From: Shimia sp. R10_1
GTDB taxonomy: Bacteria; Pseudomonadota; Alphaproteobacteria; Rhodobacterales; Rhodobacteraceae
Assembly: GCF_017744095.1 (NCBI RefSeq)
Contig: NZ_JAGHQX010000012.1
Location: forward strand, 1 to 64,000
Length of the DNA stretch: 64,000 bases
Reading direction: 5' to 3'
In this document: positions 16,150-23,350 of the stretch, piece by piece
How the letters are laid out: every line of letters begins with the position of its first letter
Numbering within the stretch: the stretch's first letter is position 1
Program-made: the position numbers and the translations under genes
The notes under the pieces: model-generated
What the model was told of the DNA's origin: nothing
The model's database searches: none
Seen by the model: only the letters and a program-made list of their open reading frames with translations

Positions 16150-17520
16150 ATGGATGGCAATCTAAATGCGATCACGACGGTGTTCACAGAGTTTTACTAC
16201 TGGGTCACAGTTGTGTTTATGTTCCTCATTCACGTCGGGTTCTGCATGTACGAAGTGGGCGCGAGCCGCCGCCGGAACCACATGCACACGCTCATGAAGA
16301 ACGTCATGGTGATCCCCCTTGTTACCGTAACGTTCTTCTTTTTCGGATGGTGGATTTATTGGGCATTCCCAATGTTTCCCTTCTTCGGAGGGCTGGATGC
16401 CGCTGGCAACGCCAACACACCCTGGTCTGACACCATGGGCACCAATCTGAGCGATAGAATCACCGGTGTATTCTGGGCTGCATTCCTCCTGTTCAGCTGG
16501 ACGGCAGCGTCAATCGTATCGGGCTCGGTCATCGAACGCATCCGATCCTCGGCACTCTGGGTGCATGCCGTCATGATCGGCTCTGTCTGGTGGATCATCG
16601 ACGCCGCCTGGGGGTGGCACTATGGCGGCTGGATGGTGAAATACCTCGGCTATCACGATGCCTATGCATCCGGTGTGATCCACGCGATTGCCGGCGGATA
16701 TGCCCTCGGCGTGATTATGGTGCTGGGCCCACGCATTGGTAAGTTTTCCAAAAACGGCACACCACGCGACATCCCCCCGCACAACCCATGGATGCTGACC
16801 ATCGGGATCTTCCTGATCTACACTGGCTTCTGGGGCTTTTATGCGGCCTGCAACGTGCCCGTCATTTCGCCCGAAGTGATCGGCGGTCAGATCACCGGCA
16901 CAACTTGGACAGCCACCAATATTTATCTGGCACCGACATCTCTGTCTGCGATCACCTTCAATTTTCTGATGTCGCTCTCTGGCGGCCTGATGGCAGCCTA
17001 TGTTGTCTCACGTGGCGATGCCTTCTGGACATTCTCTGGCGGACTCGCCGGGGTGATCACTGCCTCCGCTGGCAACGATCTTTACCACCCGATTCAGGCA
17101 ATGCTGATTGCCGCCGTGGGCGTCGTGATCGTCTACAAGATGCACTATTGGGTCGAGCGTCGCTTCAAACTGGATGACGCTGTTGGGGCGGTTGCCGTGC
17201 ATGGATATTCAGGCGTTGTTGGTCTGATCATCGCCGGCTTCATGCTCTGGGGTGCACCATCATCGCCCTTCGAAGGCTACGCAGCCATCAACCCGCTGGG
17301 GCAAACGATTGGCGCCGTCATCATGTTCTTCGTTCTTGGCTTCTTGCCCGGTTGGGGTCTCGCCAAAATTCAGGCAGCAGCAGGCGTTCTGCGCATCCCC
17401 GAAGAGGTCGAACTGCAGGGCCTCGATTACGCAGAACACCACTCCTACGAAGACGCCAAGTCCGAAATCATCGAAGCCGACAAGCGCTATCTCGCCAACA
17501 ACATCAAACCCGCAAAATAA
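16150..17520 (+). CDS. amt: Ammonium/methylammonium transporter family protein
   Basis: This 456-residue inner-membrane protein has about eleven hydrophobic segments and ends in a charged 50-residue cytoplasmic tail. Amt-family landmarks are the phenylalanine-gate helix FSWTAASIVSGSVIER, the structural Asp and first pore His in HDAYASGVIHAIAG, and the second pore His in VAVHGYSGVVG. The twin-histidine pore is thus intact although the surrounding motifs are divergent (the N-terminal FYGG motif is MYEVGAS here). It precedes a small membrane protein and the mgsABC-gmaS genes. I therefore infer uptake of methylamine or ammonium for this pathway. Divergent from the dmm operon. Confidence 0.88.
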   Translation: MDGNLNAITTVFTEFYYWVTVVFMFLIHVGFCMYEVGASRRRNHMHTLMKNVMVIPLVTVTFFFFGWWIYWAFPMFPFFGGLDAAGNANTPWSDTMGTNLSDRITGVFWAAFLLFSWTAASIVSGSVIERIRSSALWVHAVMIGSVWWIIDAAWGWHYGGWMVKYLGYHDAYASGVIHAIAGGYALGVIMVLGPRIGKFSKNGTPRDIPPHNPWMLTIGIFLIYTGFWGFYAACNVPVISPEVIGGQITGTTWTATNIYLAPTSLSAITFNFLMSLSGGLMAAYVVSRGDAFWTFSGGLAGVITASAGNDLYHPIQAMLIAAVGVVIVYKMHYWVERRFKLDDAVGAVAVHGYSGVVGLIIAGFMLWGAPSSPFEGYAAINPLGQTIGAVIMFFVLGFLPGWGLAKIQAAAGVLRIPEEVELQGLDYAEHHSYEDAKSEIIEADKRYLANNIKPAK

Positions 17521-17532
17521 GGAGAAATCGAC

Positions 17533-17751
17533 ATGTCTACGATTGGTTATGAGAACTGGAACGTCGATCTCGCGGATGTTGGGGCGATCTACCCCTTCCA
17601 GGGATCAGAGGTGCTGATGGTCATCCTGGGAGTCGCCTTCTGGGTGGGCTGGCATCGCATTCAATTCGTGCGCGAAGGCAAACATCTTGAAGAAGCACGC
17701 AAGCAGGCGATTGACCACGACAAGATCACTCAAAGCGTAGAGCGATATTGA
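17533..17751 (+). CDS. Small single-pass membrane protein of the amt operon
   Basis: This 72-residue protein has one likely membrane segment (EVLMVILGVAFWVGWHRIQF, about residues 26-45) and a charged C-terminus. It starts 12 bp after amt with a clear AAGGAG. I do not recognise a named family. The tight coupling to an Amt protein suggests a small accessory subunit, but no function has been shown from sequence. Confidence 0.8.
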   Translation: MSTIGYENWNVDLADVGAIYPFQGSEVLMVILGVAFWVGWHRIQFVREGKHLEEARKQAIDHDKITQSVERY

Positions 17752-17757
17752 GCTTGC

Positions 17758-17788
17758 ATGATCCGGGCGCAATTGGCGCCCGGATCAT
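17758..17788 (+). terminator. Strong hairpin after amt operon
   Basis: ATGATCCGGGCGC pairs perfectly over 13 bp with GCGCCCGGATCAT, loop AATTG. There is no T-run after it, so it may act as a processing or attenuation structure between the amt genes and mgsA as much as a terminator. Confidence 0.6.
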
Positions 17789-17896
17789 TGACTGACAGGA
17801 ATATCTTTTTCATTTTGGTTTGATCATCGACTTGCCGGGTGGTAGCCTAAATCCAACCCCAAGAGGGTCGAATCAAAAAACGGAGCAACCAAAGAA

Positions 17897-18796
17897 ATGT
17901 GCGGAATCGTCGGATTATTCCTGAAAGACAAAGCACTTGAGCCCCAGCTTGGCGCATTGCTGACTGACATGCTCATCACGATGACAGATCGTGGCCCCGA
18001 CAGTGCCGGGATTGCCATTTACGGGGGCAATGAAAATGACGGAGAGGCCAAACTGACGGTCCAGTCCGACAATGCGGACGCCGACCTTCAAACCCTTGCC
18101 GCCGATCTTGGCACCGCCATCGACGCCAAAGTGTCCATGACACGCAACGACAGCCACGCCGTGCTGTCCCTTCCTGCAGAGAAAGCCAATGCCGCCCGCG
18201 CGGCCGTGCGTGAACTGCGCCCTGGCATGCGCGTGATGAGCGATGGAGATACCATCGAAATCTACAAAGAAGTGGGCCTTCCCAAAGATGTGGCAGCCCG
18301 CTTTGACATCTCTTCAATGGCTGGCACGCACGGTATCGGCCACACCCGTATGGCCACAGAATCCGCCGTCACCACAGAAGGCGCGCACCCATTTTCAACC
18401 GGCGCAGACCAGTGCCTTGTGCACAATGGGTCTCTGTCCAACCACAATTCGCTGCGCCGCAAGCTGCAGCGTGAAGGTGTGCGAATTGAATCAATGAACG
18501 ACACCGAAGTTGGCGCAGCCTACCTGACCTGGAAAATGCGCGAAGGTGCATCGCTTGGCGAAGCGCTGGAAAGCTCGCTCAACGATCTGGACGGCTTCTT
18601 TACGTTTGTTGTCGGAACCAAGGACGGCTTTGGCGTGGTCCGCGATCCGATCGCCTGCAAACCCGCCGTGATGGCCGAAACCGATCAGTACGTCGCCTTT
18701 GGCAGCGAATATCGCGCCTTGGTGAACCTGCCCGGCATCGAAGACGCCAAAGTCTGGGAACCCGAACCCGCAACCGTTTACTTCTGGAACCACTAA
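17897..18796 (+). CDS. mgsA: N-methylglutamate synthase subunit A (class II glutamine amidotransferase)
   Basis: This 299-residue Ntn-type amidotransferase starts MCGIVGLF, so Cys2 becomes the N-terminal nucleophile after Met removal; this also fixes the start. It has the TDRGPDSAGIA and GHTRMATES motifs and FxxVHNGSLSNHN as in glutamate synthase and GlmS. With MgsB and MgsC it forms N-methylglutamate synthase, which makes N-methylglutamate from methylamine or gamma-glutamylmethylamide and glutamate. It is the first of three closely packed genes; mgsB starts 1 bp after its stop. Confidence 0.9.
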   Translation: MCGIVGLFLKDKALEPQLGALLTDMLITMTDRGPDSAGIAIYGGNENDGEAKLTVQSDNADADLQTLAADLGTAIDAKVSMTRNDSHAVLSLPAEKANAARAAVRELRPGMRVMSDGDTIEIYKEVGLPKDVAARFDISSMAGTHGIGHTRMATESAVTTEGAHPFSTGADQCLVHNGSLSNHNSLRRKLQREGVRIESMNDTEVGAAYLTWKMREGASLGEALESSLNDLDGFFTFVVGTKDGFGVVRDPIACKPAVMAETDQYVAFGSEYRALVNLPGIEDAKVWEPEPATVYFWNH

Positions 18797-18797
18797 G

Positions 18798-19481
18798 ATG
18801 CAGACATATGATCTTGAAGCCAACGGCCTGCGCGGTCTGAACTCCGCCCTGCACGCCCAAAGCGAAACCACCAACCAGACCGAATGGAACATCGTGAACC
18901 CCAAAGGCAGCCATGCAATTGCTGTGGGTCTGAATGCGCCGATCGAGGTCACCGTAAACGGATCGACCGGCTACTACTGCGCCGGCATGAACCAGCAGGC
19001 GACCGTCAATGTAAAAGGCTCAGTTGGCCCCGGCGTCGCAGAAAACATGATGTCGGGCACCGTGGTCGTCGAAGGGGATGCCAGCCAATATGCCGGGGCC
19101 ACCGGCCATGGCGGTCTGCTCGTCATCAAGGGCAACGCGTCCTCGCGCTGCGGGATCTCCATGAAGGGGATCGACATCGTGGTACACGGCAATATCGGCC
19201 ACATGAGCGCCTTTATGGCGCAGGCGGGCAACCTTGTTGTCTGCGGCGACGCCGGTGATGCACTGGGGGACTCCCTTTATGAGGCACGCCTGTTTGTGCG
19301 CGGCTCAGTCAAAAGCCTAGGAGCCGACTGTATCGAAAAAGAAATGCGCCCCGAACACATCGAGATCCTCAAGGATCTGCTCGAACGCGCAGGTGCTGAC
19401 GCCAAACCCGAAGAGTTCAAGCGCTACGGCTCCGCCCGTCAGCTCTACAACTTCGACGTCGACAATGCGCAGTCCTACTGA
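18798..19481 (+). CDS. mgsB: N-methylglutamate synthase subunit B (GXGXG domain)
   Basis: This 227-residue protein is made almost entirely of the GXGXG beta-helix that forms the C-terminal domain of glutamate synthase. Repeating Gly/Ala turns are visible (GSTGYYCAGMNQQATVNVKG, GATGHGGLLVIKG, MKGIDIVVHGNIGHMSAFMAQAG). It has no catalytic residues of its own and holds the amidotransferase and FMN subunits together. The order A-B-C matches the mgsABC cluster described in methylotrophs. Confidence 0.9.
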   Translation: MQTYDLEANGLRGLNSALHAQSETTNQTEWNIVNPKGSHAIAVGLNAPIEVTVNGSTGYYCAGMNQQATVNVKGSVGPGVAENMMSGTVVVEGDASQYAGATGHGGLLVIKGNASSRCGISMKGIDIVVHGNIGHMSAFMAQAGNLVVCGDAGDALGDSLYEARLFVRGSVKSLGADCIEKEMRPEHIEILKDLLERAGADAKPEEFKRYGSARQLYNFDVDNAQSY

Positions 19482-19489
19482 GGATCAGG

Positions 19490-20833
19490 ATGAAAGATAT
19501 GGATAACAAAATCCCGCAGACCATGCCGATCCAGTCGGCAACATTTTCCAACCCGATCAACGCGGAAATCCGGCGCGCAGCGGCCACTGGCATTTACGAC
19601 ATCCGCGGCGGCGGCGCCAAACGGCGCGTCCCGCATTTTGATGATCTGCTGTTTCTGGGCGCGTCAGTTTCACGCTACCCGCTGGAAGGCTATCGCGAGC
19701 GGTGCGACACAAGCGTGACCCTTGGCACCCGGTTTGCCAAGAAACCGATCAAACTGGACATCCCGATCACCATCGCCGGCATGAGCTTTGGCGCGCTGTC
19801 TGGCCCGGCCAAAGAGGCGTTGGGGCGCGGCGCCAGCGCGGCGGGCACGTCTACCACCACCGGTGATGGCGGCATGACCCCTGAAGAGCGCGGCCATTCG
19901 AACAAGCTGGTCTACCAGTACCTGCCGTCGCGCTACGGTATGAACCCAAACGATCTGCGCAAAGCAGATGCGATCGAAATCGTGGTTGGTCAGGGCGCCA
20001 AGCCCGGTGGCGGCGGCATGCTGCTGGGTCAGAAAATTTCTGACCGCGTGGCAGACATGCGCACCCTGCCCAAAGGCATCGATCAACGCTCCGCCTGCCG
20101 TCATCCAGATTGGACTGGCCCAGATGACCTTGAGATCAAGATCCTGGAACTGCGCGAGATCACCAATTGGGAAGTACCAATCTACGTCAAGGTCGGCGGC
20201 ACCCGCCCGTACTTTGACACCGCACTGGCCGTAAAAGCCGGGGCCGATGTTGTGGTTCTGGACGGCATGCAGGGCGGCACCGCTGCAACCCAAGACGTGT
20301 TCATCGAACATGTGGGCATGCCAACGCTGGCCTGCATCCGCCCCGCCGTTCAGGCGTTGCAGGATCTGGGTGTTCACCGCGAAGTGCAGCTGGTTGTCTC
20401 TGGCGGCATTCGCACTGGGGCAGACGTGGCCAAAGCCATGGCTCTGGGGGCAGACGCCGTGGCCATTGGCACCGCAGCTCTGATCGCACTTGGAGACAAC
20501 GATCCCAAGTGGGAGGCGGAGTATCAGAAACTGGGCACCACCACTGGTGCATATGACGACTGGCACGAAGGCAAAGACCCGGCAGGCATCACCACTCAAG
20601 ATCCCGACCTTATGGCGCGCCTTGATCCCGTTGAGGCAGGGCGCCGTCTGCGCAACTACCTGAAGGTGATGACCCTTGAGGCACAAACCATCGCGCGAGC
20701 TTGCGGACACAACCATTTGCACAACCTCGAACCAGAGGACCTGTGCGCGCTGACACTGGAAGCGGCTGCAATGGCCAAGATTCCGATGGCTGGCACCGAC
20801 TGGTATCCGGGAAAACCCGGGACCGGTTACTAA
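19490..20833 (+). CDS. mgsC: N-methylglutamate synthase subunit C (FMN-binding glutamate synthase-like)
   Basis: This 447-residue TIM-barrel protein is like the FMN-binding synthase domain of glutamate synthase. Visible motifs are AGMSFGALSGPAKEALGRGA, GQGAKPGGGGMLLG, VVLDGMQGGTAA and the phosphate-binding VVSGGIRTGADVAKAMALGA. A short Cys-bearing stretch, ARACGHNHLHN to DLCAL, sits where glutamate synthases have their iron-sulfur ligands, but fewer Cys residues are present. The gene follows mgsB by 8 bp with GAGGATCAGG before the ATG. Confidence 0.92.
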   Translation: MKDMDNKIPQTMPIQSATFSNPINAEIRRAAATGIYDIRGGGAKRRVPHFDDLLFLGASVSRYPLEGYRERCDTSVTLGTRFAKKPIKLDIPITIAGMSFGALSGPAKEALGRGASAAGTSTTTGDGGMTPEERGHSNKLVYQYLPSRYGMNPNDLRKADAIEIVVGQGAKPGGGGMLLGQKISDRVADMRTLPKGIDQRSACRHPDWTGPDDLEIKILELREITNWEVPIYVKVGGTRPYFDTALAVKAGADVVVLDGMQGGTAATQDVFIEHVGMPTLACIRPAVQALQDLGVHREVQLVVSGGIRTGADVAKAMALGADAVAIGTAALIALGDNDPKWEAEYQKLGTTTGAYDDWHEGKDPAGITTQDPDLMARLDPVEAGRRLRNYLKVMTLEAQTIARACGHNHLHNLEPEDLCALTLEAAAMAKIPMAGTDWYPGKPGTGY

Positions 20834-20841
20834 AAATGCAG

Positions 20842-20872
20842 GGCGTGCGGACACCACTCCGCACGCCTTTTT
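20842..20872 (+). terminator. Rho-independent terminator between mgsC and gmaS
   Basis: GGCGTGCGGA pairs with TCCGCACGCC and is followed by TTTTT. It lies inside the presumed mgsABC-gmaS operon only 30 bp before gmaS, so gmaS either has its own promoter or is reached by read-through. Confidence 0.88.
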
Positions 20873-20902
20873 ATAAAAAACAAGACCTACAGGGAGCCCC
20901 AA

Positions 20903-22231
20903 ATGACGATTGATCTCGCAAAATTTGCCGAGGAAAAAGGCGTCAAGTATTTCATGATTTCCTTCACGGACCTATTTGGTGGCCAACGTGCCAAACTGGT
21001 TCCGGCGCAGGCAATCGCCGACATGCAAGAGGATGGCGCCGGTTTCGCCGGGTTTGCCACCTACCTGGACATGACACCAGCCCACCCCGACATGCTGGCG
21101 GTGCCAGATCCGGACTCCGTAATCCAACTGCCCTGGAAGCCCGAAGTGGCTTGGGTTGCTGGCAACTGTGTGATGGAAGGACAGGATGTCGCCCAGGCCC
21201 CCCGCAATGTATTGCGCCGCCTGATTGATGAGGCCGCCGCCGAAGGCATGCACGTCAAAACCGGCATCGAAGCAGAGTTCTTCCTGCTGACTCCGGAAGG
21301 AGATGAAATCAGCGACCCCTTCGATACCGCAGCCAAACCGTGCTACGATCAGCAGGCTGTGATGCGACGGTATGATGTGGTGCGTGAAATTTGCGACTAC
21401 ATGCTCGAACTGGGCTGGGGTCCGTATCAGAACGACCATGAGGATGCGAACGGCCAGTTCGAAATGAACTGGGAATTTGACGACGCTCTGAAAACCGCGG
21501 ACAAGCACAGCTTCTTCAAATTCATGACCAAATCGGTGGCGGAAAAACATGGCTTCCGCGCCACCTTCATGCCGAAACCGGTTGAAGGTCTGACCGGAAA
21601 TGGCTGTCACGCCCACATCTCGGTCTGGGACGCGCCAGGTTCGGACAGCAAGGTCAATGTCTTTGCAGGCGACGCTGGCGGCCAGGTTGGCGAAGTTGGC
21701 CTGTCTGAAAAAGGCGGCCATTTCCTTGGTGGGATCATGAAACACGCCAGCGCGCTGGCTGCGATCACCAACCCAACCGTGAACAGCTACAAACGGATCA
21801 ATGCACCGCGCACCATGTCCGGCGCAACTTGGGCGCCAAACACAGTGACCTGGACCGGCAACAACCGCACACATATGGTGCGCGTTCCTGGCCCCGGCCG
21901 GTTCGAATTGCGCCTGCCCGATGGTGCGGTGAACCCCTATCTGCTGCAGGCGGTGATCATCGCCGCCGGTCTGTCTGGCGTACGCACCAAAGCAGATCCG
22001 GGCAAGCGCCATGACATCGACATGTATGCCGAAGGTCACTCCATCACGGATGCCCCAAAGTTGCCGCTCAACATGCTGGACGCCCTGCGCGCCTATGAAC
22101 GGGATGATGAGCTGGTTCAAACGATGGGCGGTGAATTCTCCAGCGCTTATCTCAAGCTGAAGAACCAGGAATGGAACTCCTTCGTCAGCCATTTCTCCCG
22201 TTGGGAGAAAGAGCACACTCTCGATATCTGA
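20903..22231 (+). CDS. gmaS: Gamma-glutamylmethylamide synthetase
   Basis: This 442-residue member of the glutamine synthetase family should ligate methylamine to glutamate with ATP. It shows glutamine-synthetase marks: IEAEFFL, the catalytic-loop region YQNDHEDANGQFEMNWEF, the ATP-binding NGCHAHISVWD and the arginine-containing RVPGPGRFELRLPDGAVNPY. I assign it to GmaS and not glutamine synthetase because of its length and its position directly after mgsABC, as in other methylamine-using alphaproteobacteria. A GGGAG precedes the ATG. A strong terminator follows the gene. Confidence 0.9.
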   Translation: MTIDLAKFAEEKGVKYFMISFTDLFGGQRAKLVPAQAIADMQEDGAGFAGFATYLDMTPAHPDMLAVPDPDSVIQLPWKPEVAWVAGNCVMEGQDVAQAPRNVLRRLIDEAAAEGMHVKTGIEAEFFLLTPEGDEISDPFDTAAKPCYDQQAVMRRYDVVREICDYMLELGWGPYQNDHEDANGQFEMNWEFDDALKTADKHSFFKFMTKSVAEKHGFRATFMPKPVEGLTGNGCHAHISVWDAPGSDSKVNVFAGDAGGQVGEVGLSEKGGHFLGGIMKHASALAAITNPTVNSYKRINAPRTMSGATWAPNTVTWTGNNRTHMVRVPGPGRFELRLPDGAVNPYLLQAVIIAAGLSGVRTKADPGKRHDIDMYAEGHSITDAPKLPLNMLDALRAYERDDELVQTMGGEFSSAYLKLKNQEWNSFVSHFSRWEKEHTLDI

Positions 22232-22262
22232 CCTTTACCTCCCCCGGCAGGTCATCCCCCTT

Positions 22263-22292
22263 AGCGCGCGACCGGGTCGCGCGCTCTTTTTT
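22263..22292 (+). terminator. Rho-independent terminator of gmaS
   Basis: AGCGCGCGACC pairs with GGTCGCGCGCT almost without a loop and is followed by CTTTTTTC. It closes the amt-mgs-gmaS transcription region. Confidence 0.9.
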
Positions 22293-22344
22293 CAACACCC
22301 GGTTTGATTTACGATCGGGATAAGTGACACGCTATCGCGCGCGC

Positions 22345-23184
22345 TCAAAGCCCAAGATAGGCAATCGAAGCAAAGACAACGCCAACCGCCCCCCACTGGG
22401 CCGGGGTCATCCGCTCCCGCAGGAACAGGGCGGCCAGCGTAACCGTAATCAATCCAAAAGCAGAGGCAGCAACGCTGGCGAATTCCGGTCGCGGCACCCC
22501 GCCTGCGACAATAATCATTCCCAGCGCCAAGGCATCTAAGGCCCCCATGAGCACAAGAACAGGCAGGGTTTTCATGGCCGGTCTGACCGATTGCCCACTC
22601 AGCACGGCCAACGCGATAATCGTCCCAAGCGCTGCCAGCCGCGTGGGCAGCAAAAGCGCCACCTCCGCCCCACCCGAAGCTGCCGCCTGCCCGATCGCAA
22701 AAGTTGTGGCAAAGCTCACCCCAGCCGCCAACGACCAGAGAACCGCAGCACGCCGTCTGCCTTGCGGCTGTCCTTCTTCATCGCTGCGACCAACGCCGAA
22801 CCCAACTCCAACAATGATCAGAAGCACCGCAACCCATTGATCTACAGTCGCGGCTTGCCCCATGACGCTGGCCCAGGCCACAGACAGCGCGGGATATGAA
22901 CCGATAATTGGTGCCACAAGGCGCACAGGGCCAATGGAAAAGGCCTGATAAAGCGCATATCCTGCCAATCCATAGATCACGCCCGCCACCAAGCCGAGCG
23001 TGACCGCCCCTGTTGTGGGTTGGGACTCAGCCAACAGGCTGAACGGCGCGACCATAAGCGTACCAAACACCATGACCCCCAGCAAAGGCGCAATGATTCC
23101 AGCGTTTTGGCTGACGTACCGCACACAGAGATCATGAAACCCCCAAGCCAAAGCCGCTACAATTCCCAACCCTAGACTCAACAA
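22345..23184 (-). CDS. EamA/DMT-family transporter
   Basis: The protein has about 279 residues and ten predicted membrane helices in two EamA repeats, for example LSLGLGIVAALAWGFHDL at the start and SVAASAFGLITVTLAALFL near the end. The start is uncertain: a TTG at 23184 has AGAAGG 9 nt upstream and places the first helix at the N-terminus; a GTG at 23214 would add 10 residues. Substrates of this family range from amino acids to metabolites. It lies divergent from tdm and inside the methylated-amine region, so export or uptake of a related compound is possible but unproven. Confidence 0.85.
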   Translation of the reverse strand: MLSLGLGIVAALAWGFHDLCVRYVSQNAGIIAPLLGVMVFGTLMVAPFSLLAESQPTTGAVTLGLVAGVIYGLAGYALYQAFSIGPVRLVAPIIGSYPALSVAWASVMGQAATVDQWVAVLLIIVGVGFGVGRSDEEGQPQGRRRAAVLWSLAAGVSFATTFAIGQAAASGGAEVALLLPTRLAALGTIIALAVLSGQSVRPAMKTLPVLVLMGALDALALGMIIVAGGVPRPEFASVAASAFGLITVTLAALFLRERMTPAQWGAVGVVFASIAYLGL

Positions 23185-23214
23185 TCCGTCACACCTTCTG
23201 TTGCGCAAACCCAC

Positions 23215-23350
23215 TTGCTTTTTTTGAACCTTTCAAAATAATTGGTTCAACTGGTTTCTTTTCTTGTCCGAAGGACCGCTTTGTGGATATTCTTTATATT
23301 TAACTATTATTCCGCAAAAGCAAATGGTGGATCACCTATAAGGGGGAAAC
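23215..23350. promoter_or_regulatory. Divergent promoter region EamA gene/tdm with ATTGGTTC motif
   Basis: This region is AT-rich near 23285-23320. It contains ATTGGTTC at 23241-23248, resembling the ATTGGTC motifs upstream of tmm and the second amt-like gene; see the regulon finding. No gene seen. Confidence 0.4.

Noticed and set aside
17758..17788. Hairpin upstream of mgsA as a possible riboswitch
   Set aside because: It is a simple perfect stem-loop just after the preceding gene, with none of the conserved cores of known glycine, cobalamin or folate riboswitches.
19670..20902. 410-codon minus-strand open frame opposite mgsC
   Set aside because: Antisense to a conserved FMN enzyme and ends across the mgsC terminator; no family resemblance.
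20903..22231. Possible ordinary glutamine synthetase
   Set aside because: The sequence belongs to that superfamily, but the gene follows mgsABC directly and has the size of gamma-glutamylmethylamide synthetases.
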